Positions 9,310 through 17,270 of a DNA stretch of 64,000 nucleotides are shown one piece after another. The notes beneath the pieces are model-generated. The model was not told the origin of the DNA. It saw only the letters and a list, made by a program, of their open reading frames with translations, and made no database searches. The stretch is from the NCBI RefSeq assembly GCF_029869925.1, contig NZ_CP118605.1:3872001-3936000 (forward strand), written 5' to 3'. Made by a program: the position numbers and the translations under genes. Positions within the stretch are counted from its first letter, which is position 1. Each line of letters starts with the position of its first letter. This DNA comes from Microbulbifer bruguierae (GTDB taxonomy: Bacteria; Pseudomonadota; Gammaproteobacteria; Pseudomonadales; Cellvibrionaceae).

Positions 9310-9930
9310 ATGGGCCGATCAAAGAGCAGCCACCGCTGGCTGCGTGAACATTTCAATGACCACTACGTCAAACAGTCCCAGAAAGAGGGGTATCGATCTC
9401 GTGCGTCTTATAAACTGCATGAGCTGAACGAGAAGGACCGCCTGTTCAAGCCCGGTATGACGGTGGTCGATCTCGGCGCCGCCCCCGGCGGCTGGTCCCA
9501 GGTGGCAGCAGAACTTGTAGGTCATAAGGGCCGGGTTCTCGCGTCCGACATCCTGCCAATGGATGCCCTCGCCGGCGTGGACTTTGTGCAGGGGGACTTC
9601 ACCGAGGAGTCCGTGTTTGAAGAATTGCTGGAAAAGCTCGGCGAAGAGCGCGCCGACCTTGTGATTTCCGATATGGCCCCCAATATGAGTGGAGTCCGCG
9701 CGGTGGATCAGCCGGCCTCTATGTATCTGGTCGAACTGGCCGTGGATATGGGGCGTCAGGTCCTGAAGCCCGGTGGGGCATTCGTCGCAAAAGTATTCCA
9801 GGGTGAAGGTTTCGACGAACTGATCCGCGACCTGCGCGGTCAATATCAGACCGTGGTCACCCGCAAACCGGGTGCGTCCAGGCCCCGCTCCCGCGAAGTC
9901 TATGTGGTGGCGCGCGGTTTCAAGGGCTGA
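9310..9930 (+). CDS. rlmE: 23S rRNA 2'-O-ribose U2552 methyltransferase RlmE
   Basis: Methylates the ribose of U2552 in the A-loop of 23S rRNA late in 50S assembly, using S-adenosylmethionine. Visible are the RSRASYKL segment with a catalytic Lys, the SAM-binding [13 protein letters not shown] (residues about 54-66), the SDMAPNMSG motif with the catalytic Asp, and a C-terminal [16 protein letters not shown]. The length (206 aa) is as in E. coli FtsJ. It lies directly upstream of ftsH, the conserved order. Confidence 0.96.
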   Translation: MGRSKSSHRWLREHFNDHYVKQSQKEGYRSRASYKLHELNEKDRLFKPGMTVVDLGAAPGGWSQVAAELVGHKGRVLASDILPMDALAGVDFVQGDFTEESVFEELLEKLGEERADLVISDMAPNMSGVRAVDQPASMYLVELAVDMGRQVLKPGGAFVAKVFQGEGFDELIRDLRGQYQTVVTRKPGASRPRSREVYVVARGFKG

Positions 9931-10131
9931 CAATTCGGCGGATAGCGCTTTTTCGCCGTGTTGGGGCAGGGGCCCCGATGTGGTAAAAGGGCAGGGCGCA
10001 AAGCGCCGGGGCTACTGAGTCGCAGCCCACGTAGTCGCCCGGGTGACCGGGGCGACAGAACTATGTTTTTCGCCGCCTATACTGGGTGGAATGGATTTAG
10101 CTGCTAAGGCATTGGCAAGAGGGCATACCCT

Positions 10132-12051
10132 TTGAACGATATGGCAAAGAATCTGGTGTTGTGGCTGATCATCGCGGCGGTGCTGCTGATGGTGTTCCAG
10201 AACTTCAAGCCGCAATCCCGGGATGAGTCCCTCAGCTATTCCGCTTTTGTGCAGGACGTACAGTCCGGCCAGATAAAGAGTGTGCTGGTCGATGGCCTGG
10301 TGATTACCGGTGAAAAAGCCGATGGCAGCCGTTTCAAGACTATTCAGCCGCAGATCATCGATGACGAACTCACCAATGAAATGGTGCGCGGCGGCGTGCA
10401 GTTCAATGGCCGTGAGCCGGAGTCTCCCAGTATCTGGCAGCAGCTGCTGGTGGCCAGCTTCCCGATTCTGATCATCATTGCCGTGTTCATGTTCTTCATG
10501 CGCCAGATGCAGGGCGGTGCCGGTGGTCGCTCAGGCCCGATGGCCTTTGGCAAAAGCAAGGCGCGCCTTCTGGGTGAAGACCAGATCAAAACCACGTTTG
10601 CCGATGTGGCTGGCGTGGACGAAGCGAAAGAAGACGTACAGGAGCTGGTAGAGTTTCTGCGCGACCCGTCCAAGTTCCAGCGCCTCGGCGGTAATATCCC
10701 CCGCGGTGTCCTGATGGCGGGCCCTCCCGGTACTGGTAAAACCCTGTTGGCCAAGGCCATTGCGGGCGAGGCCAAGGTGCCATTTTTCTCCATTTCCGGT
10801 TCCGACTTCGTGGAAATGTTCGTGGGTGTCGGTGCCTCCCGTGTACGCGACATGTTCGAGCAGGCCAAGAAACAGGCCCCCTGCATCATCTTCATCGATG
10901 AGATCGATGCGGTCGGCCGCCACCGCGGCGCCGGTGTAGGCGGCGGTCACGATGAGCGTGAGCAGACCCTGAACCAGCTGCTGGTGGAAATGGACGGTTT
11001 TGAAGGCAACGAAGGCGTGATCGTCATCGCCGCCACCAACCGTCCCGATGTGCTCGACTCCGCGCTGCTGCGCCCGGGCCGATTCGACCGCCAGGTATTC
11101 GTCGGCCTGCCGGATATCCGCGGCCGCGAACAGATTCTCAAGGTCCACATGCGCAAGGTGCCGCTGGACGAAAAAGTGGATCCGCAGACCATCGCCCGTG
11201 GAACCCCTGGCTTCTCCGGTGCCGACCTCGCCAATCTGGTGAACGAGGCCGCCCTGTTTGCCGCCCGTGCCAATCGCCGCATGGTGACCATGGAAGAATT
11301 CGAGCGCGCCCGCGACAAGATCATGATGGGTGCCGAGCGCAAATCCATGGTGATGAATGAGAAGGAAAAGACCAACACCGCGTACCACGAAGCGGGCCAC
11401 GCGATTATCGGTCGTCTGGTGCCAGAGCACGACCCGGTGCACAAGGTCACCATCATTCCCCGCGGTCGCGCACTGGGTGTAACCCAGTTCCTGCCGGAAG
11501 AAGACAAGTACAGCCTGTCCAAGCGTGCGCTGGAGTCCCAGCTGTGCTCCCTGTTCGGCGGTCGTATTGCGGAAGAAATGACCCTGGGCATCGACGGTGT
11601 AACCACCGGTGCTTCCAACGATATCGAACGCGCTACCGATATAGCCCGCAACATGGTCACCAAGTGGGGCCTTTCCGAGAAGCTCGGTCCGCTGCACTAC
11701 GGTGAGGATGAAAGTGGTCAGCCCGGCCACGGTAATCCGGTTTCCGGCAAGACTTCGAACGAGATTGACGAGGAAGTGCGCCGCATCATCGACAGCTGCT
11801 ATGCCCGCGCCAAAAAACTGCTGGAAGACAACCGGGATATCCTGGAAGCGATGAAAGATGCGCTGATGGAATACGAAACCCTGGATGCTGAGCAGGTCGA
11901 CGACTTGATGGCGCGCCGCAAGGTGCGTCCGCCGCGGGACTGGCACGACAACGACTACACCGGTGGCGGCTCCGCTCCGGAAGACCGTGTAGATAACGAA
12001 AAACCCCAGGATGGTGACAGCCCGGTGGGTGGTCCAGTCAACGGCCACTGA
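10132..12051 (+). CDS. ftsH: ATP-dependent zinc metalloprotease FtsH
   Basis: A membrane-anchored hexameric AAA+ protease that degrades unfolded membrane proteins and regulators such as LpxC and sigma-32. Two transmembrane helices flank a short periplasmic domain (about 5-25 and 105-125). Then come Walker A GPPGTGKT, Walker B IIFIDEID, the second region of homology, and the zinc site YHEAGHA. The protein is 639 aa. I chose TTG 10132: AGAGGG ends 8 bases upstream, whereas the alternative ATG 10141, which gives the classical MAKNL start, is 17 bases away. A charged, Gly/Pro-rich tail follows the protease domain. About 200 bases separate it from rlmE. Confidence 0.97.
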   Translation: MNDMAKNLVLWLIIAAVLLMVFQNFKPQSRDESLSYSAFVQDVQSGQIKSVLVDGLVITGEKADGSRFKTIQPQIIDDELTNEMVRGGVQFNGREPESPSIWQQLLVASFPILIIIAVFMFFMRQMQGGAGGRSGPMAFGKSKARLLGEDQIKTTFADVAGVDEAKEDVQELVEFLRDPSKFQRLGGNIPRGVLMAGPPGTGKTLLAKAIAGEAKVPFFSISGSDFVEMFVGVGASRVRDMFEQAKKQAPCIIFIDEIDAVGRHRGAGVGGGHDEREQTLNQLLVEMDGFEGNEGVIVIAATNRPDVLDSALLRPGRFDRQVFVGLPDIRGREQILKVHMRKVPLDEKVDPQTIARGTPGFSGADLANLVNEAALFAARANRRMVTMEEFERARDKIMMGAERKSMVMNEKEKTNTAYHEAGHAIIGRLVPEHDPVHKVTIIPRGRALGVTQFLPEEDKYSLSKRALESQLCSLFGGRIAEEMTLGIDGVTTGASNDIERATDIARNMVTKWGLSEKLGPLHYGEDESGQPGHGNPVSGKTSNEIDEEVRRIIDSCYARAKKLLEDNRDILEAMKDALMEYETLDAEQVDDLMARRKVRPPRDWHDNDYTGGGSAPEDRVDNEKPQDGDSPVGGPVNGH

Positions 12052-12084
12052 TTTGTGCGAATTGGCTGACACATCGTTGTAAAG

Positions 12085-12104
12085 CGGGCCTCCGGGCCCG
12101 TTTT
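12085..12104 (+). terminator. Terminator after ftsH
   Basis: CGGGCC (12085-12090) pairs with GGCCCG (12095-12100), loop TCCG, followed by four T. The U run is short, so read-through into folP is likely. Confidence 0.65.
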
Positions 12105-12154
12105 GCATAATGCGCTCCTCAACAGCCTTCACGGCGCATTAGAGCAAAACTGAT

Positions 12155-12997
12155 ATGAAGTTAACCTGCGGCAAGCGCACTCTCGACCTGTCCCGCCCCC
12201 AGGTCATGGGCATTCTAAACACCACTCCGGATTCGTTCTCCGACGGCGGCAGCTATTACGCAGAGGGCGGTTTGGATCTCGATCTGGTGCTGCGCCGCGC
12301 GGAACAGATCTGTGAAGAGGGCGCGACCCTGATCGATATCGGCGGCGAGTCCACTCGGCCGGGCGCAGCGGCGGTCAGCGAGCAACAGGAACTGGATCGT
12401 GTGGTACCCGCGGTGGAAGCCATCAGTCTGCGCATGGACGTGGTGATCTCGGTGGATACCAGTACGCCTGCGGTAATGCAGGCATCGGCGGCTGCGGGCG
12501 CCGGTCTGATTAACGATGTGCGAGCACTCACTCGCCCCGGTGCCTTAGAAGCAGCGGCGGCCACAGGTCTGCCGGTGTGTGTAATGCACATGCAGGGCGA
12601 GCCTGGTTCCATGCAGTCCAGCCCGGAATACACCGATGTCGTGGCCGAAGTGCGCGCCTACCTCGATGGGCGTCTCGCCGCCTGCGAGGCTGCGGGTATC
12701 CCTAGAGCGAGTGTGATCTACGACCCAGGTTTCGGTTTCGGAAAGAACGACGCGCACAACCTCGCGCTACTGCGCCACCTTCCCGACTTGGCACCGGCGG
12801 ACCTGCCGTTACTGGTGGGGCTTTCGCGCAAATCGATGATTGGGCGCCTGCTGGATCGAACCGTGGACGAGCGGCTGCCCGGCAGCCTGGCCCTGGCCAT
12901 GTTGGCAGCCCAGCGGGGTGCAGGAATTATTCGCGTGCACGACGTGGCCGCGACGGTGGATGTACTGAAATTACAACAGTTAGTGGATCGCCCCTGA
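12155..12997 (+). CDS. folP: Dihydropteroate synthase
   Basis: Condenses p-aminobenzoate with dihydropterin pyrophosphate in folate synthesis; the target of sulfonamides. Both family signatures are present: MGILNTTPDSFSDGG (residues about 18-32) and LIDIGGESTRPGA (about 60-72). A GFGFGKN pterin-site segment and GLSRKSMIG follow further on. The length (280 aa) is normal. It lies in the conserved ftsH-folP-glmM order, 103 bases after ftsH and 72 bases before glmM. Confidence 0.96.
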   Translation: MKLTCGKRTLDLSRPQVMGILNTTPDSFSDGGSYYAEGGLDLDLVLRRAEQICEEGATLIDIGGESTRPGAAAVSEQQELDRVVPAVEAISLRMDVVISVDTSTPAVMQASAAAGAGLINDVRALTRPGALEAAAATGLPVCVMHMQGEPGSMQSSPEYTDVVAEVRAYLDGRLAACEAAGIPRASVIYDPGFGFGKNDAHNLALLRHLPDLAPADLPLLVGLSRKSMIGRLLDRTVDERLPGSLALAMLAAQRGAGIIRVHDVAATVDVLKLQQLVDRP

Positions 12998-13069
12998 GAA
13001 CAGCGGGCGACCAAAGAACCGCAGGTTGGGCAGCGCGCATCGCGCCCAACAACAGATGAGAGTCAATCG

Positions 13070-14416
13070 ATGACAAGAAAACATTTCGGTACCGACGGCA
13101 TCCGTGGTCAGGTAGGTCAGGGAGCAATCACCCCGGACTTTATGCTGCGCCTCGGCTACGCCGCGGGCAAGGTGCTGGGGGCCGCAAAAGCCGGTCCGGG
13201 ACGCAGCCGTATTCTGATCGGTAAAGACACACGGGTTTCCGGCTACATGTTCGAGGCGGCGCTGGAAGCGGGCCTGATCAATGCCGGTGTCGATGTGGGT
13301 CTGCTTGGCCCCATGCCCACCCCGGCCATTGCCTACCTGACCCGTACTTTCCACGCCCAGGCGGGAATCGTGATCAGTGCCTCGCACAATCCCTATCAGG
13401 ATAACGGCATCAAGTTCTTCAGCGCCGACGGTAGCAAGCTCCCGGACCAGGTGGAACTGGAAATCGAAGCGGCACTGGACCTGCCGATGGAAACCGCGCA
13501 AGACCTGGGCAAGGCCTGGCGAATCGATGACGCTGTCGGCCGCTATATCGAATTCTGTAAGGCGAGCACCCCCTGGCGCTACTCTCTGCAAGGGCTCAAC
13601 ATTGTGCTCGACTGCGCCAACGGCGCCACCTATCACATTGCCCCCAAAGTGTTCCGCGAGCTGGGTGCGGAGGTGCATGCCATCGGTACCCAGCCGGATG
13701 GTCTCAATATCAACCTGGATTGCGGTTCCACCAAGCCACAGCAACTGCAGAAGGCAGTGGTCGAGCGCGGCGCCGACCTCGGGATTGCCTTTGATGGCGA
13801 CGGCGACCGGGTAATGTTTGTGGACCGTCACGGCAACCTGATCGATGGCGACCAGCTGCTGTTCCTGATCGCCATCCACCGTCAGCAGTTCCTCGGTGGC
13901 TGCAGCGGTGTGGTGGGCACCCAGATGAGCAACTACGGCTTCGAGCTGGCGCTGCGTGAGCGCAAGATCCCGTTTGCGCGCGCCAAGGTCGGCGACCGCT
14001 ATGTGCTGGAAATGATGTACAGCAAGGGCTGGACCCTGGGCGGTGAGTCTTCCGGGCACATTGTTTGCACCGATGTGACCACCACAGGTGACGGTATTAT
14101 TTCCGCGCTGCAGGTACTGCGGGCAGTCAGTGATTTTGGTGAGTCTCTGGATCAGCTCAGCCAGAAAATGGAAATGCTGCCGCAACATATGATCAATGTG
14201 CGCCTGGCCAGTCGCGACGGCGTGCTGGAGCACAGCGACGTGCAGGCGGCCGTGACCGAGGCAGAATCGACCCTGGCAGATACTGGTCGTGTATTATTGC
14301 GCCCATCTGGTACCGAGCCCCTGATTCGGGTCATGGTCGAGGGACGGGATTCGGTCTTGGTCGAAAAACTGGCCGCGGATATCGCCGCCGTAGTGGAGCG
14401 GATCGGCAACGCCTGA
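13070..14416 (+). CDS. glmM: Phosphoglucosamine mutase
   Basis: Interconverts glucosamine-6-phosphate and glucosamine-1-phosphate on the way to UDP-GlcNAc for peptidoglycan and LPS. Motifs: FGTDGIRG at the N-terminus, the phosphoserine loop [16 protein letters not shown] near residue 103, the metal loop DGDGDR near 243, and the C-terminal phosphate-binding [12 protein letters not shown]. It is 448 aa, a standard length. It belongs to the ftsH-folP-glmM-tpiA-secG cluster. Confidence 0.97.
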   Translation: MTRKHFGTDGIRGQVGQGAITPDFMLRLGYAAGKVLGAAKAGPGRSRILIGKDTRVSGYMFEAALEAGLINAGVDVGLLGPMPTPAIAYLTRTFHAQAGIVISASHNPYQDNGIKFFSADGSKLPDQVELEIEAALDLPMETAQDLGKAWRIDDAVGRYIEFCKASTPWRYSLQGLNIVLDCANGATYHIAPKVFRELGAEVHAIGTQPDGLNINLDCGSTKPQQLQKAVVERGADLGIAFDGDGDRVMFVDRHGNLIDGDQLLFLIAIHRQQFLGGCSGVVGTQMSNYGFELALRERKIPFARAKVGDRYVLEMMYSKGWTLGGESSGHIVCTDVTTTGDGIISALQVLRAVSDFGESLDQLSQKMEMLPQHMINVRLASRDGVLEHSDVQAAVTEAESTLADTGRVLLRPSGTEPLIRVMVEGRDSVLVEKLAADIAAVVERIGNA

Positions 14417-14537
14417 GGACGCCGTCGGTTTCCGGGGCATGCGTCGGAAGCCATTGAAAAATCAATAAATATTCGAAATCGCTGGTTGTATGTTGCCGGC
14501 AATACCGCTAAGATTTGCGCCCCTTGGAGGAGCACCG

Positions 14538-15278
14538 ATGCGTAAAACCCTGGTAGCTGCCAACTGGAAAATGCACGGCACCAAAGCATTTGCCGGGCAA
14601 CTGTTGGCCGAGCTGAACAGCGGACTAAAGTCCGGCGACTGCTCTGCCCAAGTTGTGATCTGCCCGCCTTTCCCCTACCTCCATCTGGTAGCGGAATCGG
14701 CGCAAGATCAACTGGCTCTGGGAGCACAAAACCTCAGCGAGCAAGTCTCCGGTGCGTACACCGGTGAAGTTTCCGCTGAAATGCTGCTGGATTGCGGTGC
14801 CCGCTATGTGATCGTAGGGCACTCCGAGCGTCGCAGCCTGTATGGCGAGAGCAGCGCTCTGGTAGCAGCAAAGTTTGCTGCCGCCAAATCGGCAGGCCTG
14901 ATTCCGATCCTCTGCGTGGGCGAGTCCCTCGAAGAGCGTGAAGCGGGCAAGACCCTGGACGTGGTCGCCGAGCAGATTCGGGCCGTTGTTGCATTGGGTC
15001 AGGCTGATACCTGGCAAAATGCGGTGGTTGCCTACGAGCCGGTCTGGGCCATTGGTACTGGTAAAACAGCCAGTCCGGAACAGGCTCAGGAAGTACACCA
15101 GTTTATTCGCCAACAGCTTGGCGAGACCGGTGCTCAGGTGCAAATTCTCTACGGCGGTAGCGTAAAAGCCGGTAATGCCGCGGAGTTGTTTGCAATGGCC
15201 GATATCGATGGCGCACTGGTAGGTGGTGCATCGCTAAACGCCGAAGAATTTATTAGTATTTGCCGCGCCGCCGATTGA
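14538..15278 (+). CDS. tpiA: Triosephosphate isomerase
   Basis: Interconverts dihydroxyacetone phosphate and glyceraldehyde-3-phosphate. Catalytic residues are visible: Lys in AANWKMHG (residue 11), His in VIVGHSERR (about 93), and Glu in AYEPVWAIGTGK (about 165). The C-terminal phosphate grip LYGGSVK is present. I chose ATG 14538, preceded by GGAGGAG, which gives the standard start MRKTLVAANWK and 246 aa; an upstream in-frame ATG at 14490 would add 16 non-homologous residues. Confidence 0.96.
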   Translation: MRKTLVAANWKMHGTKAFAGQLLAELNSGLKSGDCSAQVVICPPFPYLHLVAESAQDQLALGAQNLSEQVSGAYTGEVSAEMLLDCGARYVIVGHSERRSLYGESSALVAAKFAAAKSAGLIPILCVGESLEEREAGKTLDVVAEQIRAVVALGQADTWQNAVVAYEPVWAIGTGKTASPEQAQEVHQFIRQQLGETGAQVQILYGGSVKAGNAAELFAMADIDGALVGGASLNAEEFISICRAAD

Positions 15279-15337
15279 GCGTCACAGCAAGTCAAATTTT
15301 GATAAGGGCCAAGGCCCAACAGCAGGTTTCCGGGAAA

Positions 15338-15772
15338 ATGGAAAAACTGGTTTTAGTGGTTCACATTCTCGCCGCGCTGAGTATCATCGGCCTGATTCTG
15401 CTGCAGCAGGGTAAAGGTGCGGAAGCTGGTGCGTCCTTCGGTGCGGGTGCATCTCAGACCGTATTTGGTAGCCAGGGCAGCGGAAATTTCTTTTCCCGCT
15501 TGACTGCAATCATGGCGACTGTATTCTTCGTCACCAGCTTCGGCCTGGCCATCCTCGCCAGTCAGAAAAACGAAGCCAATGTTGACGCTGACCTGCCGCA
15601 GATTCCGGCAGTCGTTGAACAACCGGGCGTAGTACCGGCGACTGGAAGCGACATCCCTGAAGTTCAGGAACAAGCCCCGGCCGCAGACGACCTGCCCGCA
15701 GCAGAAGAAGCCCCGCAGGCTGAACTGCCGGAAGCAGGCGAAGAAGCAGAAACTGAGGAACAGCCTCAGTAA
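15338..15772 (+). CDS. secG: Protein translocase subunit SecG
   Basis: A small integral subunit of the SecYEG channel that assists SecA-driven export. Two hydrophobic segments (about residues 2-22 and 55-75) flank a cytoplasmic loop with the conserved LLQQGKGAEAGASFG. The tail (about residues 80-144) is unusually long and rich in Ala, Pro, Glu and Gln, which makes the protein 144 aa instead of about 110. The start ATG 15338 is chosen because MEKLVLVVHILAAL matches the family; a longer frame overlapping tpiA is not credible. It is followed directly by tRNA-Leu, as in E. coli. Confidence 0.93.
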   Translation: MEKLVLVVHILAALSIIGLILLQQGKGAEAGASFGAGASQTVFGSQGSGNFFSRLTAIMATVFFVTSFGLAILASQKNEANVDADLPQIPAVVEQPGVVPATGSDIPEVQEQAPAADDLPAAEEAPQAELPEAGEEAETEEQPQ

Positions 15773-15807
15773 GCCGAAAGGCTTAAATCAAAAACTGAAA
15801 AGTTTTT

Positions 15808-15893
15808 GCCCAGGTGGTGGAATTGGTAGACACGCTATCTTGAGGGGGTAGTGAGCATAGCTCGTGCGGGTTCAAGTCCCGCCCTGGGCACCA
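15808..15893 (+). tRNA. leuU: tRNA-Leu(GAG)
   Basis: An 86-nt tRNA with a 7-bp acceptor stem (GCCCAGG 15808-15814 with CCTGGGC 15883-15889), discriminator A, and encoded CCA (15891-15893). The anticodon arm is a 5-bp stem around the 7-nt loop TTGAGGG; the anticodon GAG is at 15842-15844. The long variable arm (about 15852-15864) is the class II form expected for leucine, and GTTCAAGTCC is the T-arm. It reads CUC/CUU. Its place after secG matches leuU of E. coli. Confidence 0.97.
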
Positions 15894-15931
15894 CATCAAA
15901 GTCTTCAGATCTTTTCTGAAGCAACTCGAAA

Positions 15932-15952
15932 AGCCCCGCAATGCGGGGCTTT
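15932..15952 (+). terminator. Terminator after tRNA-Leu
   Basis: AGCCCCGC (15932-15939) and GCGGGGCT (15943-15950) form an 8-bp stem with loop AAT, followed by TT and a T-rich stretch. It marks the end of the conserved block; the accessory region starts after it. Confidence 0.8.
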
Positions 15953-16081
15953 CGTGTTTCTGTGGGTCAGATACTTCATCTTTTCTTTAATCCTCGCATT
16001 TCCTTCCCCTTGGGAGCCGTGACCTTTGGTCATGCAATCCGAGTCTCACCAAATATTCCAATAAATGCGGCTGTAATAGTG

Positions 16082-16097
16082 TGTGATTTCTATCACC
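16082..16097 (+). promoter_or_regulatory. CRP/Vfr-like site upstream of the WYL operon
   Basis: TGTGA-TTTCTA-TCACC differs from the CRP consensus TGTGA-N6-TCACA at one position. It lies about 145 bases upstream of the WYL gene start. This is a motif match only. Confidence 0.4.
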
Positions 16098-16113
16098 AGA
16101 TTACTGTGATAGA
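16089..16113 (+). repeat. Inverted repeat, 8-bp arms, upstream of the WYL operon
   Basis: TCTATCAC (16089-16096) and GTGATAGA (16106-16113) are perfect arms with a 9-nt spacer, followed by five T (16114-16118). It overlaps the CRP-like site. It could be an operator or a weak terminator. Confidence 0.5.
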
Positions 16114-16189
16114 TTTTTGTTGTTGGCGCCTTGTTCAACATGTCCCGTTATAACTAACTTTCCGACAGTTGCGCCTTACGATGGCCATA

Positions 16190-16208
16190 TGCGACACATT
16201 TTGTCGCA
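16190..16208 (+). promoter_or_regulatory. Palindrome, candidate operator of the WYL regulator
   Basis: TGCGACA (16190-16196) and TGTCGCA (16202-16208) form a perfect 7-bp inverted repeat with a 5-nt spacer, ending 31 bases before the start of the WYL gene. WYL regulators of defence loci (BrxR, CapW) bind palindromes close to their own start, so autoregulation is likely. That it is bound by this protein is inference. Confidence 0.55.
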
Positions 16209-16239
16209 CTCTCCCGATAGGATAAAAAACGGGGAAGAC

Positions 16240-17235
16240 ATGATTGAAAACAAACGTTCATCTGCAATCGACACGGTACGCCGCCTGCTTCGGTTGCTAC
16301 AGCTAATTCCCGTTGGACAAAAAGTATCCGTAACAGTGTTGCGTGAAAAGCTTGAGCTGGAAGGCGACATTGCTGTGCCCAGTGTACGTACTTTGCAGCG
16401 CGACCTTCATTTGTTGACGGAAGAGTTCAATCTGGAAGTCACTGAGAGCGGAAAAGCATTGAACTATAGCCTGCCGCGAGGAATCCAGCACTGGACCCAG
16501 CCCGGCCTGGGGGAGAAGGAATCCTTACTACTGACAATGGCGCAGCGCCATTTGGGAAACCTGCTGCCGTCGGACCTGCAGAAAGTTTTGGATAAACAAT
16601 TTTATCGAGCAGATCAAATCTTGAGTTATGAGCGCCCGGACTCTCCTCATAGTCAGTGGCGCAATAAGGTGAGCATCGTTCAGGGGTTACAGCCGCTACT
16701 TCCTCCTGAACTGGAAGAGGGTGTGTTCGATGCGGTCAGTAAAGGATTGTACCGAAATACTTGGCTGACCATCGACTACTGCAACCACAGCGGGAAGCGC
16801 TCTACCGGTAAGCGGATCAAGCCGCTTGGTCTGGTTCAGCAGGAGCAACGGCTTTATCTGGTGTGTCAGTTTCAGGGTCATGAAGACTTCCGCTCGCTGG
16901 CTATGTCCCGGCTGACGAAGGTGCTGTGCGGTACGGAGACTTTCGTCCCGCCGGCCGATTTCGATTTACAGCAGCTGGAAGCTCAGGGCTTTTTCGGTAT
17001 TGAGAAGGGAAGAGTCATTCAGCTGTCATTTTGCATTTCCAGAGACGCCGGCCACCATTTGCTAGAGTCCCGGTTATCTCATGATCAGACCGCGGAAGAA
17101 GTGGAGGGTGGGTACCGTATCGAAGCCACGGTACCCCAGACTCTTCTGTTGGATCGCTGGCTACTGAGCTTTGGCGATGAAATCTGGGCAATCCGAAGAT
17201 CGGAGGTCGTCCCTCTCGTCACCGAACTGGACTGA
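16240..17235 (+). CDS. WYL-domain transcriptional regulator
   Basis: A DNA-binding regulator of the kind that controls phage-defence and DNA-damage genes. Residues about 5-85 form a winged helix-turn-helix (SSAIDTVRRLLRLLQLIP, then VPSVRTLQRDLHLL). The WYL domain follows at about 175-240, with WLTIDYCNHSGK, IKPLGLVQQEQRLYLVC and AMSRLTKV. The C-terminal module (250-331) resembles the WCX extension. Length is 331 aa. I chose ATG 16240 (GGGGAAG upstream); the frame is open further upstream, but that part includes the palindrome at 16190-16208. It starts a likely operon with the two nuclease genes, 35 bases before the next start. Confidence 0.85.
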   Translation: MIENKRSSAIDTVRRLLRLLQLIPVGQKVSVTVLREKLELEGDIAVPSVRTLQRDLHLLTEEFNLEVTESGKALNYSLPRGIQHWTQPGLGEKESLLLTMAQRHLGNLLPSDLQKVLDKQFYRADQILSYERPDSPHSQWRNKVSIVQGLQPLLPPELEEGVFDAVSKGLYRNTWLTIDYCNHSGKRSTGKRIKPLGLVQQEQRLYLVCQFQGHEDFRSLAMSRLTKVLCGTETFVPPADFDLQQLEAQGFFGIEKGRVIQLSFCISRDAGHHLLESRLSHDQTAEEVEGGYRIEATVPQTLLLDRWLLSFGDEIWAIRRSEVVPLVTELD

Positions 17236-17270
17236 TTACGAACTGAATTTGAACAAGGAAGGAGTTGCCG

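Noticed and set aside
10531..12132. A 533-codon minus-strand frame opposite ftsH
   Set aside because: Shadow of the FtsH reading frame; no signal or motif of its own.
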